This document shows, one piece after another, positions 15,687 through 23,565 of a stretch of DNA of 32,882 nt (positions within the stretch are counted from its first letter, which is position 1; every line of letters begins with the position of its first letter). The stretch is taken from contig JAZDIP010000058.1 in NCBI GenBank assembly GCA_043804925.1, positions 1 through 32,882 of the forward strand, read 5' to 3'. The position numbers and the translations under genes are program-made. The notes beneath the pieces were generated by a model that was not told the DNA's origin, ran no database searches, and worked only from the letters and a program-made list of their open reading frames with translations. This DNA comes from ChocPot-Mid sp043804925. Lineage in GTDB: Bacteria; Bacteroidota; Ignavibacteria; Kapaibacteriales; UBA2268.

Positions 15687-16724
15687 ATGAAAAACAAGTT
15701 TATTAGCATAGTAGTTATTGTTATTTACTCCTGCCTGTTTTCGGCACTCGCGATCAGTCAAGAGTTCAGGGAAGTAAAACAATCATTTTATTTTACGAAA
15801 TATTCAGATTCTCGGGCAAGAACCAATCCAAAAATCTGTAAATTAAATTTACACACAGGTATAATCAATGAATTTTTAGACTCAGCAACAATCAAAGAAC
15901 AACCAATTGGCAATATCATGATATCATATGACAGAGGTGGACGTTGCTATATTAGTGATACTAATAGAAATGGCATGAGGAAAGTTAATGGTATACCAAC
16001 ACCTGATGGAATGAAGCAAGTATATTTCTTAGAATTGGGTGTGAATTATCCATGTTGCAATACTTGGGATTTTCTTTTTATTTCCGATATTGATAATAAG
16101 AATAAAATAAAAATTAGTGAGAAGGAGCTTAATGTTAGATCCATTCAGTTTACAAAAGATGGTAGTTGTCTTTTCTATATCACTTACGACGACAGTTTAA
16201 GAAAATATGATATTGAAAAAGGGGAAAATTCAACTTTATGTTATTTAGATTCAATACACAATATGGGTACAATGTTTATAGATTTTGATTTGTCACCAAA
16301 TGGTAATATCCTTTTAATCAATGAAAGAATGAAGCAAAGATTGTTTATAATAAATTTAACAAATAATAATCTTATAAAGTATAATCATGATTATTCTACA
16401 CCTTTTTTTATTGACAACTCTAGAATTGTTTATTCAAAAAACAGCAATGACACTAACAATTTAAAAGGAGCCATATATACCAGCAATTTAAATGGTTCAG
16501 ATGAACAACGAATCTCTCCAAACGATGAGTATTTATATGTTCTTTCTACAACATTACCCTTTATCAATAACAAAGAATTATTTGTAATCAGGTTAAAAGA
16601 CTTCAAAAAAAGAATTTGCGACCTGATTTCATTAAACTATACAACAAAAGAAATCAGGGTGATAATGCATGATTTTGATGGTGAGGCATATCAAGATCTC
16701 TTACAAGCAATAGCAAATCCCTAA
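15687..16724 (+). CDS. Exported beta-propeller-like protein, 345 aa, unknown function
   Basis: A signal peptide (FISIVVIVIYSCLFSALAISQ) is followed by repeated four-strand-like units: ICKLNLHTGIINEFL, RSIQFTKDGSCLFYITYDDS, FDLSPNGNILLINERM and IYTSNLNGSDEQRISPNDEY. The last is typical of TolB/WD40-like PD40 propellers. No T9SS domain is present, so it probably stays periplasmic or surface-linked. No catalytic motif is seen. It converges with the next secreted protein and has no operon partners. A ligand-binding or scaffold role is inference only. Confidence 0.7.
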   Translation: MKNKFISIVVIVIYSCLFSALAISQEFREVKQSFYFTKYSDSRARTNPKICKLNLHTGIINEFLDSATIKEQPIGNIMISYDRGGRCYISDTNRNGMRKVNGIPTPDGMKQVYFLELGVNYPCCNTWDFLFISDIDNKNKIKISEKELNVRSIQFTKDGSCLFYITYDDSLRKYDIEKGENSTLCYLDSIHNMGTMFIDFDLSPNGNILLINERMKQRLFIINLTNNNLIKYNHDYSTPFFIDNSRIVYSKNSNDTNNLKGAIYTSNLNGSDEQRISPNDEYLYVLSTTLPFINNKELFVIRLKDFKKRICDLISLNYTTKEIRVIMHDFDGEAYQDLLQAIANP

Positions 16725-16771
16725 CATAAATGATGTTAATCAGGCAGGTCTTTTGTCCAGCCGGTTCACAT

Positions 16772-17857
16772 CTACAACTTTAAAAAACTCTCAACATCAA
16801 TACCAACTCTCACAAAGTACATCCCAACCGGCAATCCCGAAACATCGAACCTCACTCCCTGCCCCTCTCCAAGAGGAGAGGGGAGAAAAGATTTCATGAT
16901 ACATTCGCCGAGTGTGTTGTAAATTTTAATATCCCCTTGTCTTTTTCCGTCTGCTGTCTGCCGTCTGCCGTTCTCCCCTATATTTATTTCGATGTAATCA
17001 GTTGCGGGATTGGGTGAAATTTTTATTTCATCATTATTTAATTCATCAACCGACAGATAATTTCCTTCTGCAATTGTTACCATCATATACCAGAAAGCTT
17101 TGGCGAGCATGATAGAGCCCAGCCAGTTGGGATGACAGCTTGGACCAGTTTTTTCACCACAGTAACCGTTGAATGCAATTTCCCATCCCTGAGCATTCGT
17201 TACGTGATTTCCTAATGTATCATAAGCTTCGATGTCGGCTATATCAAAAAGTATTTTGCCGTTATCACGACAGTAATTCCTGATTCTTGTGTTCATCTGT
17301 TCGGTGCAGTATTGCCCGGATTGTGTTAATGGTATCGTCCACCAGATAAATATTTTTTCGGGATATTTGCTTTCTAAAGTTTCATAAGCATTTTTCAGGT
17401 AATTCCAATTCGATTCGGTTGTTGTTTCGTTGAATGGTTTACCGCAGGGTTCGGAAATTTCATCAAGTCCTTCGAGGTAGCAGAATTTGAAGGAGAAAAT
17501 ATCGAATTGTTCGATTTGGTCTTCAGTTGTATCAACGAAATCGTTAACTTTTCCTTTCCAGCCGGAATTACCTCTACCTTGAAAATCCCAGTTGCGTCTG
17601 TCGTATTTGTATGGCTCAAATTCAGTGCATTCCTTTGGATTTGTCCTTGTCCCCTGAACGCAATCCAGCCCGTTGTTAATTGTATTTCCAACCGAGGCAT
17701 GACGGAACATCATACGTAATTCAGCAGTAAAAGGTAAAGATTCTTCATTTAAATTATAGAATTCCTGTACCTTAGTATGGTCAATAATAAGGGATTCGTT
17801 TTGAGCAAACGAAATCAACGGAACGAAAAAAATAAATAAGTATATATATTTAATCAT
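16772..17857 (-). CDS. Secreted protein with T9SS domain, possible SGNH-hydrolase-like fold
   Basis: 361 residues: signal peptide (IYLFIFFVPLISFAQ), a globular part to about residue 265, and a T9SS type A domain from KISPNPATDYIEINIG to the end. In the globular part, MFRHASVGNTINNGLD near the N-terminus and SCHPNWLGSIMLAKAFW near its end look like the first and last blocks of SGNH/GDSL-type folds, but a clear catalytic Ser-Asp-His set is not certain. Cysteines are common, suggesting disulfides. The T9SS domain contains two low-complexity insertions encoded by DNA repeats (see 16862-16968). GAGAGG precedes the ATG. Confidence 0.75.
   Translation of the reverse strand: MIKYIYLFIFFVPLISFAQNESLIIDHTKVQEFYNLNEESLPFTAELRMMFRHASVGNTINNGLDCVQGTRTNPKECTEFEPYKYDRRNWDFQGRGNSGWKGKVNDFVDTTEDQIEQFDIFSFKFCYLEGLDEISEPCGKPFNETTTESNWNYLKNAYETLESKYPEKIFIWWTIPLTQSGQYCTEQMNTRIRNYCRDNGKILFDIADIEAYDTLGNHVTNAQGWEIAFNGYCGEKTGPSCHPNWLGSIMLAKAFWYMMVTIAEGNYLSVDELNNDEIKISPNPATDYIEINIGENGRRQTADGKRQGDIKIYNTLGECIMKSFLPSPLGEGQGVRFDVSGLPVGMYFVRVGIDVESFLKL
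16862..16883. repeat. 9-bp inverted repeat inside a coding region
   Basis: CCCCTCTCC (16862-16870) and GGAGAGGGG (16875-16883) flank AAGA. On the coding (minus) strand this supplies SPLGEGQGV within the T9SS domain, a piece that looks inserted between two normal strands. Confidence 0.65.
16948..16968. repeat. Tandem heptamers inside the T9SS domain
   Basis: CGTCTGC, TGTCTGC, CGTCTGC follow one another and encode part of RRQTADGKRQ on the minus strand, a linker-like run unusual in a sorting domain. Seven-base units keep the frame only in sets of three, and exactly three are present. Confidence 0.6.
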
Positions 17858-17948
17858 AATAACCTCTCATATTTTTTGCAAGATAATAAATTTTATCTTA
17901 AATACCGCTAAATAGAGTATTTCCGGAAGTTTTCCAAATTATAAGTCC

Positions 17949-17974
17949 AAAAAAAACCCGCTAATAAAAGCGGG
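17949..17974 (-). terminator. Intrinsic terminator of the rpsU unit
   Basis: CCCGCT (17957-17962) pairs with AGCGGG (17969-17974). On the minus strand the hairpin is followed by eight T residues. It lies 28 bases beyond the rpsU stop codon. Confidence 0.85.
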
Positions 17975-18001
17975 TAATTCAAATTAACAAGGAAAGAAGT
18001 T

Positions 18002-18196
18002 TTATTCTTGTTCCATAACAGCTCTATGCTGTCTGCGAGCTGCTTTTAGCCGTGCCATTCTTTTTTCGATTGAGGGTTTTGTAAAAGCCGTTCTTTTCTT
18101 AAAATCTCTTAAGATACCGCTTCGTTCATATTTTTTCTTGAACCTTCTTAGTGCGCGGTCTATGTTTTCGTTTGATTGTATAGTAACTCCAATCAT
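18002..18196 (-). CDS. rpsU: 30S ribosomal protein bS21
   Basis: 64 residues, the usual length. The sequence starts MIGVTIQSNENIDRALRRF and continues with KKYERSGILRDFKKR, the family's core, and a basic C-terminal tail (RMARLKAARRQHR). It binds near the anti-SD end of 16S rRNA in the small subunit. AGGA lies about 10 bases before the ATG. It follows the 134-aa SH3-like gene by 25 bases and is closed by a clear terminator, so the two form one short transcript. Confidence 0.95.
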   Translation of the reverse strand: MIGVTIQSNENIDRALRRFKKKYERSGILRDFKKRTAFTKPSIEKRMARLKAARRQHRAVMEQE

Positions 18197-18221
18197 TAAA
18201 ATCCTGTCCTTTCTAAATTTA

Positions 18222-18626
18222 TTATTTAAAATTTTCTATTAATCTTTTTTCGTTGTTTTTCTCAAATTGCACAATAATTGCATGACCTCCTGTACTTGTA
18301 ACTTCTTTTGCTCTGACTATACCAACATCGTCCCAAATTGAATGGAATAAAACATCACCTATTTGATATTCATCTTTCGGAGTATATTTTATAGCATCTT
18401 CACGGGTTATATGAACAACTGCCCTGGATTTGTCATTCTCTGCATCAATCGCATCGAGATTAATTAACTGCGAATGCCTGCTTCTTGTACATCTTGCCCA
18501 TTGGTGCCTGCCCTTGTCGGTTTCGATGGGTTCACCAATCAATTCGTGCTTTGTCTCCCTCATTAAAAAAGGAGAGTAGAGAGTAATATATTTTGCTCTT
18601 CTTGACCTTTTTCTAACTATTGCCAT
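18222..18626 (-). CDS. Small basic protein with C-terminal SH3/CarD-like domain
   Basis: 134 residues. The first ~60 are basic (MAIVRKRSRRAKYI), with a WARCTRSRHSQ stretch. The C-terminal part YQIGDVLFHSIWDDVGIV, ending QFEKNNEKRLIENF, resembles the SH3/tudor-like module at the UvrD C-terminus and in CarD-type RNA-polymerase-binding proteins (…GD.V.H..wG.G.V…F…KRL). A nucleic-acid or polymerase contact is plausible but inferred. It is the first gene of the rpsU transcript. The start lacks a good SD. No named family is recognised. Confidence 0.7.
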   Translation of the reverse strand: MAIVRKRSRRAKYITLYSPFLMRETKHELIGEPIETDKGRHQWARCTRSRHSQLINLDAIDAENDKSRAVVHITREDAIKYTPKDEYQIGDVLFHSIWDDVGIVRAKEVTSTGGHAIIVQFEKNNEKRLIENFK

Positions 18627-18663
18627 ATTATCACATTTTTAATTATTGAAAATATTCGGACTA

Positions 18664-18694
18664 CAAAAATAACAAAATTCTTTATTTAAAGCAA
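18664..18694 (-). promoter_or_regulatory. Bacteroidota-type promoter for the SH3-like protein/rpsU
   Basis: Read on the minus strand, TATTTTTG (18664-18671) matches the TAnnTTTG -7 box, and a TTTG -33 element (18692-18695) lies 20 bases upstream. The predicted start would give a leader of about 30 bases before the ATG at 18626. Confidence 0.5.
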
Positions 18695-18695
18695 A

Positions 18696-19094
18696 TTTAG
18701 TTCTATTAGATGAATTATTAACCCTTTGCTTTTTACAATATTTACTAACTTTTACATTAAGAAAATCTCATTCATCAACAAATTTATTAATTTGGTTGAC
18801 ATTATCCATCTTCAATTATATCAAATACTTCATCAAATTTACAATTAAACGGTATAATATTTGATAATTCACATTTAGTGCAAAAATATTATGCAAATTT
18901 GTTAAAACAATTTCAACTTTTTTTCTAAATATTTTTAAGTAAACAAATTAATTATTTCATTATAAATAAAATTTTTTGATTTCAATTTCACTTGATGTCT
19001 CAAAAATAATTGATAAATTCTTTTATATTTAGTAATTATATGCTATTTTTGTATTCTTTATTAATTGTATTGTTGAAAAAATTAAAGGTATTAA
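18696..19094. other. AT-rich spacer between divergent ribosomal units
   Basis: About 400 bases, very AT-rich, with no supportable gene. A TATTTTTG box at 19044-19051 on the plus strand, about 45 bases before infC, could be its -7 element, but no TTG lies at the right distance. No leader peptide or clear hairpin is visible. Confidence 0.4.
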
Positions 19095-19700
19095 TTGAGG
19101 TTTGTATATTTAGCGCATTTTACTCCTGGTGCCAGAAAGCCAAGGGAATTTGGAGGTCAAAAGTATAGGGTAAATGAAGAAATCAATGCAAGAGAAATTC
19201 GTTGTGTGGATGACGAAGGAAAAATGTTGGGTATTATGCTTACTGCATATGCTCTTAGACTTGCGGAAGAAAAGGAAATGGATTTGGTCGAGATAGCTCC
19301 TCAGGCAAAGCCACCTGTATGCAAGATAATTGATTTCGGAAAATTTATTTACGAACTTCAAAAAAAAGAGAAACATCAGCGTAAACAGCAGATGACTCAG
19401 CAAATGAAAGAAATCAGGTTTAAATGGAGAACCGATACTCATGATTTTAATTTTAAAAAAAGACATGCAAGGCAATTTATTGAAGATGGTCATAAAGTAA
19501 AAGCATCGGTAATGTTCAGGGGCCGTGAAATTGTACACAAAGAAATAGGGAAAATGCTTTTGGAAAAATTTGTCAGCGAAATGGTTGATATTGCAAAAGT
19601 TGATTCACCAATGAAAACGGAAGGTAAAATCATTCATGTAGTTTTATCTCCCGAAAAAGGAAAAGCAAAAAGAAAGAAAAATGTTGAAGATGAAAAATAA
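19095..19700 (+). CDS. infC: Translation initiation factor IF-3
   Basis: 201 residues. YRVNEEINAREIRCVDDEG opens the N-domain; MDLVEIAPQAKPPVCKIIDFGKF is the family signature; VKEIRF-type (MKEIRFKWRTDTHDF) and VMFRGREIVHKEIG lie in the C-domain. IF-3 keeps the 30S subunit free and proofreads initiation. The start is TTG at 19095: the codon just before it is TAA, no ATG or GTG occurs before the N-domain, and AAAGG lies six bases upstream. A rare start codon is a known trait of infC in other bacteria (AUU in E. coli), where it allows self-regulation. It heads the infC-rpmI-rplT-pheS cluster. Confidence 0.93.
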   Translation: MRFVYLAHFTPGARKPREFGGQKYRVNEEINAREIRCVDDEGKMLGIMLTAYALRLAEEKEMDLVEIAPQAKPPVCKIIDFGKFIYELQKKEKHQRKQQMTQQMKEIRFKWRTDTHDFNFKKRHARQFIEDGHKVKASVMFRGREIVHKEIGKMLLEKFVSEMVDIAKVDSPMKTEGKIIHVVLSPEKGKAKRKKNVEDEK

Positions 19701-19723
19701 TAATTTTAATAATTGAGGATAAT

Positions 19724-19921
19724 ATGCCAAAGATGAAAACAAATTGTTCCGCTAAAAAGCGTTTCAAATTAACCGGTAGCGGAAAATTAAAGAGAGAGAA
19801 GGCATACAAAAGCCATATCTTGACCAAAAAGTCAAGAAAGACCAAACGTAATTTACGCCAGTCAACGACTGTGGCTGCAGTAGATGAAAAAAGAGTTAAA
19901 AGGACTTTAGCTATTGGATAA
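19724..19921 (+). CDS. rpmI: 50S ribosomal protein bL35
   Basis: 65 residues of the usual basic bL35 pattern: MPKMKTNCSAKKRFKLTGSG, then KRKAY-type helices (KREKAYKSHILTKKS). GAGG lies seven bases before the ATG. It is 23 bases after infC and upstream of rplT, the conserved order. Confidence 0.97.
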   Translation: MPKMKTNCSAKKRFKLTGSGKLKREKAYKSHILTKKSRKTKRNLRQSTTVAAVDEKRVKRTLAIG

Positions 19922-19935
19922 ATTTTCTCTTAAAA

Positions 19936-19959
19936 TTCGTGCATTAATGTAAGCACGAA
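19936..19959 (+). promoter_or_regulatory. Hairpin in the rpmI-rplT spacer
   Basis: TTCGTGC (19936-19942) pairs with GCACGAA (19953-19959) around a 10-base loop. A second weaker pairing, AGGGG with TCCCT, may follow at about 19970-20000. It lies where some bacteria have L20-responsive regulation, but no specific L20-binding mimic could be confirmed by eye. Confidence 0.35.
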
Positions 19960-20033
19960 AAATGGTGAAAGGGGTAAATGAAGCTCTCCCTAAACCAAAA
20001 AATAAAATGTATAATTAATAATTGGAGATTTAG

Positions 20034-20378
20034 ATGAGATCACAAAACAAAGTAGCTTCGCATCGCAAACGTAAAAGGTTCATTAAACTTGCAAAAGGTT
20101 ATTGGGGCTCAAGAAAAAACGTTTGGACTATCGCGAAGAACCACATTGAAAAAGGACTTACTCACGCTTACCGTGACCGTAAGTGGAAAAAAAGAACATT
20201 CCGCAGACTTTGGATTGTCAGGATTAATGCTGCTGCCAGATTACAAGGCACTACTTATTCCCGGCTTATTCATGAATTGAAGGAAAATAATATAATTATC
20301 AATAGGAAAGTTCTTGCTGATTTTGCTATGAACAAACCTGCCGCGTTCGAGGCAATCGTTAAGCAGGTTACTAAATAA
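20034..20378 (+). CDS. rplT: 50S ribosomal protein bL20
   Basis: 114 residues with the bL20 signature KLAKGYWGSRKNVWTIAKN, YRDRKWKKRTFRRLWI and RINAAAR. It is an early assembly protein of the large subunit and in several bacteria represses its own operon. GGAG lies eight bases before the ATG. Confidence 0.97.
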   Translation: MRSQNKVASHRKRKRFIKLAKGYWGSRKNVWTIAKNHIEKGLTHAYRDRKWKKRTFRRLWIVRINAAARLQGTTYSRLIHELKENNIIINRKVLADFAMNKPAAFEAIVKQVTK

Positions 20379-20386
20379 TATTTATG

Positions 20387-20489
20387 ACTTTGTGTGCTTT
20401 GTGAAATAACTTTGTGTGCTTTGTGTTAATGTATTTTTTTTAATTTTTATCACAAAGAACTCAAAGAAAAAAACACAGAGTTCACAAAG
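20387..20489. repeat. CTTTGTG/CACAAAG repeat block between rplT and pheS
   Basis: ACTTTGTGTGCTTTGTG occurs twice (20387-20403 and 20409-20425, 22-base period). It is followed, after a T-rich loop, by inverted versions CACAAAGAACTCAAAG (20451-20466) and CACAGAGTTCACAAAG (20474-20489). The two halves could fold into a long imperfect hairpin with a T-run in the loop. It belongs to the same family as 716-892 and 29642-29686. Confidence 0.65.
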
Positions 20490-20509
20490 AAATATATTAA
20501 CATCTTATT

Positions 20510-21526
20510 ATGCTCAAAGAAATTCAAATATTGAAGGAAGAAGCTCTCAAATCTCTTGAGGGGATTACTTCTCTTGATGGATTGGAAAATTTCCGACTTG
20601 AATACCTCGTCAAAAAAGGCAAGATTCAATCGCTTTTCGACCGCATGAAAGAAATATCCAAAGAAGAAAAACCTTTGGTTGGCAAAGAACTCAATATTCT
20701 CAGAAAGTCAGTTGAAGAAAAATTCAGCGAAATAAAAGAACAACTTTCCCATACAGCAGAATCAAGTCCGGACATTGATTTGACTTTACCCGGCAGGCAT
20801 GGAAACAAAGGTACTTACCACCCTGTCTTGCAGGTCATGGAACGTATGGTTAACATATTCAAAGAACTTGGTTTCACAGTTGCAGAAGGTCCGGATATTG
20901 AAGACGGCTACCACAATTTCGATGCTTTGAACTTTCCTCCTGACCACCCCGCAAGAGATATGCAAGATACTTTTTTCATTGAATCTGAGGACCAGGAACT
21001 TGTTTTGAGAACGCATACTTCTCCTGTGCAAATACGCGTGATGCAAACGCAAAAGCCCCCGATTCGCTGTATCATGCCCGGTCGTGTTTACCGCAACGAG
21101 GCAATCAATGCGCGTTCCCTAGCTGAGTTTCATCAGATAGAAGGTCTTTATATAGATAAAAAAGTTACTTTTGCCGAATTGAAAGGAACATTAATTTCAT
21201 TCTCAAAAAAGATGTATGGTGAGAACTCCAAATTCCGTTTTCGTCCATCATTTTTTCCATTCACTGAACCAAGTGCAGAACTAGATATTTCCTGTTTCTT
21301 ATGCGGAGGTGAAGGGTGCCGTATATGCAAACATACCGGCTGGCTCGAAATTGCCGGCTGTGGTATGGTTCACCCAAACGTTCTTGAAGCCGGTGGTATT
21401 GACCCGGAAGTTTATACCGGTTATGCTTTCGGTTTCGGCATTGAACGTGTTGCAATGCTACGTACCGGAATAGATGACATTCGTCTTTTCTATGAAAATG
21501 ATGTTCGGGTTTTGAAACAGTTATAA
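20510..21526 (+). CDS. pheS: Phenylalanine-tRNA ligase alpha subunit
   Basis: 338 residues, the normal length. The N-terminal coiled-coil arm is followed by the class II catalytic core: PDIDLTLPGRHGNKGTYHPV, LRTHTSPVQIRVM, GRVYRNEAINARSLAEFHQIE, RFRPSFFPFTEPSAE (motif 2/3 regions), the CFLCGGEGCRICKHTGW segment and FGFGIERVAMLRTGIDDIR. It charges tRNA-Phe as an alpha2-beta2 enzyme. No SD is visible before the ATG. pheT is not adjacent; the next gene is convergent. The last codons (NDVRVLKQL-TAA) recur as relics downstream, see findings. Confidence 0.96.
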   Translation: MLKEIQILKEEALKSLEGITSLDGLENFRLEYLVKKGKIQSLFDRMKEISKEEKPLVGKELNILRKSVEEKFSEIKEQLSHTAESSPDIDLTLPGRHGNKGTYHPVLQVMERMVNIFKELGFTVAEGPDIEDGYHNFDALNFPPDHPARDMQDTFFIESEDQELVLRTHTSPVQIRVMQTQKPPIRCIMPGRVYRNEAINARSLAEFHQIEGLYIDKKVTFAELKGTLISFSKKMYGENSKFRFRPSFFPFTEPSAELDISCFLCGGEGCRICKHTGWLEIAGCGMVHPNVLEAGGIDPEVYTGYAFGFGIERVAMLRTGIDDIRLFYENDVRVLKQL

Positions 21527-21593
21527 ACCGTGTTTCCTTTGCGTTTAAATTCTTCCTTCGTTTCACGTTTCGCTGTTTCACTTTAAAAAAAAT

Positions 21594-21635
21594 CATTATA
21601 ATCATTAAAATCAGCTTAATCAATGGTTCCGACAT
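21594..21635 (-). repeat. Dispersed GATT repeat, copy 2 (inverted)
   Basis: On the minus strand GTCGGAACCATTGATTAAGC is followed by further GATT units about every 10 bases. It resembles the block after 29389 (TGTCTGAACCTCTGATTGAA) and more loosely that at 622. Confidence 0.45.
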
Positions 21636-21644
21636 TTACTCCTA

Positions 21645-23492
21645 TTATTTTATCAACACCATCTGTTTCGCTTGAGCGAAACCATTAACCGATAATGAAT
21701 AGAAATATGTTCCATTGACTAAGTTTTTATCACCTGCTTTAAATTTCACAGTATGTGTTCCAACATCATAATAATTTTCTGTCAGAATATATAATTCCCT
21801 TCCTGTAATTTCAGAAATTGATAATTTCACTTTCCCGGGTTTAGATAGTATGAAGCTGATTTCTGTCTCATCAATAAACGGATTGGGTTTGCAATCCAAT
21901 AACTGATAATTACTTTGTTCAATTTCTTCCACATCAGTTTCTAGCATGGTTGTAAAGTTCCAAACTTCACTCCAGTCACTTGAATCCTGACTTCCAATTG
22001 ACATTACTCTCCAAAAATATTTTGTATTATAGCTTAAGTTCGGGTATTCCACTTCTATCCCATTAAGCACAGTATCTAATAATTTAGTACTAAAGACTGA
22101 ATCTTCTGCTAATTGCACATTATAGGTGACTGCATCAATTAAAGAATCCCATGACAAAGAACCATCTATCGGGACACTAATCGAATTATTAGCCGGAGAT
22201 GTTAAAATTGGATTTGATTTTTTTGTACTGAACATCCTTGTGTCACTCCAATCACTAAAGTTCCCGTCAATGCTTAACGCACTTACCCGCCAGTAATACG
22301 TTGTCTTTGCATTTAAACCGAAGTAAATATAAAATTCTTGGTTTCGTGCAATTGTGTCTTTAATAAAATTTAAAAAATCTGATTGTAAGGAAATCTGTAC
22401 TTGATAGCCGGTAGCTCCTTCAACTGCCTGCCAAGTCAAGCTATCACTGAATTCTCTTGCTACTGCATTATCTTCCGGTGTTATTAATACAGGACTCGAT
22501 AGTTTTGTTTTGAAACTTCTCGTATCACTCCAATCACTAAAGTTCCCATCACTGTTTGACGCACTTACCCGCCAGTAATACTTTGTGTTTACATTCAAAT
22601 CGAAGTAAATATAAAACTCACGGTTTGGTACTATTGTATCTTTTATAAAAGTTGAAAAGTCAGACTGCAAGGAGATCTGTACTTTATAACCGTTAGCTTC
22701 TTCAACTGCCTGCCAAGTCAAACTATCGCTGAATTCTCTTGCTATTGCATTATCTTCAGGTGTTATTAATACAGGGCTTGCAAGTTTTGTTTTAAAGTTC
22801 CAGACTTCACTCCAATTACTTTCATTACCATTATTTGTCAATCCCTTCACACGCCAGTAATATTTTGTATTGTTTCTTAGTTTTAACACATAGCTTACAG
22901 TTGGATGGGATATTAAATCATTTACTGCAAAGCTCGAAAAGATTGAATCTGTTGATACCTGTACACTGTATTTGTTTGCTCCGGAACAAGCATTCCATCT
23001 TAAAGTATCGTTCAATGGTCTTGATGTTGCATTATTATCAGGTACTCTTAGAACTATGTCTTCAAGCTTGGTTGTAAAGTTCCAGACTTCACTCCATGAA
23101 CTTAATTTTGAGCTAAATTGTGCTCTTACACGCCAAAAATATTTAGGATTGTAATCTAATGAAGCATCTAATGCAAATAATGTATCTACAGTTTCATGCG
23201 TTACAGCATGGGAAAACAAAGAATCTGTATCAATATCAATGTAATAATTAGTAGCTCCACTAAATATATTCCACCTCAAAGTATCGTCAATAGGAATTTT
23301 TAGTGAATTGTTGACAGGATATACCAAAGTTGGTGACTCCAAAATCCTTGCAACCCGGATATTCGACATAATCAAAGTATCGATTTTCCCATTGTTGAGA
23401 TATATTCTCAATTTATCGCTTTGGGAATGACATTCGTAACCCAATGTCAACATCATTATGGTTATAATTATTAAGGTAACTGCTCTTTTCAT
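21645..23492 (-). CDS. Secreted multi-FnIII protein with T9SS sorting domain
   Basis: 615 residues. Signal peptide (AVTLIIITIMMLTLGYECHSQ), a short N-terminal segment (KLRIYLNNGKIDTL) also seen in the FISUMP proteins, then five ~94-residue fibronectin type III-like repeats starting near residues 50, 142, 234, 328 and 423. Each ends in W-S-[ED]-x-[WR]-x-F-x-T-[KM]. A T9SS domain follows from about 525 (CKPNPFIDETEISFIL) to KQMVLIK. Repeats 3 and 4 are nearly identical, a recent duplication. AAAGGAG gives a strong SD. Likely a surface adhesin or stalk-type protein. It is the first gene after pheS and reads toward it. Confidence 0.85.
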   Translation of the reverse strand: MKRAVTLIIITIMMLTLGYECHSQSDKLRIYLNNGKIDTLIMSNIRVARILESPTLVYPVNNSLKIPIDDTLRWNIFSGATNYYIDIDTDSLFSHAVTHETVDTLFALDASLDYNPKYFWRVRAQFSSKLSSWSEVWNFTTKLEDIVLRVPDNNATSRPLNDTLRWNACSGANKYSVQVSTDSIFSSFAVNDLISHPTVSYVLKLRNNTKYYWRVKGLTNNGNESNWSEVWNFKTKLASPVLITPEDNAIAREFSDSLTWQAVEEANGYKVQISLQSDFSTFIKDTIVPNREFYIYFDLNVNTKYYWRVSASNSDGNFSDWSDTRSFKTKLSSPVLITPEDNAVAREFSDSLTWQAVEGATGYQVQISLQSDFLNFIKDTIARNQEFYIYFGLNAKTTYYWRVSALSIDGNFSDWSDTRMFSTKKSNPILTSPANNSISVPIDGSLSWDSLIDAVTYNVQLAEDSVFSTKLLDTVLNGIEVEYPNLSYNTKYFWRVMSIGSQDSSDWSEVWNFTTMLETDVEEIEQSNYQLLDCKPNPFIDETEISFILSKPGKVKLSISEITGRELYILTENYYDVGTHTVKFKAGDKNLVNGTYFYSLSVNGFAQAKQMVLIK

Positions 23493-23565
23493 TTTGTCTC
23501 CTTTAATATATTTAATTTTTTCATTTCACATTTATTATTCAGTAATGATTATTTTTACATTGATT

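Noticed and set aside
19110..19538. 142-aa open frame opposite infC
   Set aside because: Lies wholly antisense to infC, has no SD and no family pattern.
20387..20489. CRISPR array between rplT and pheS
   Set aside because: Units are 16-17 bases, imperfect and in opposite orientation, without regular unique spacers.
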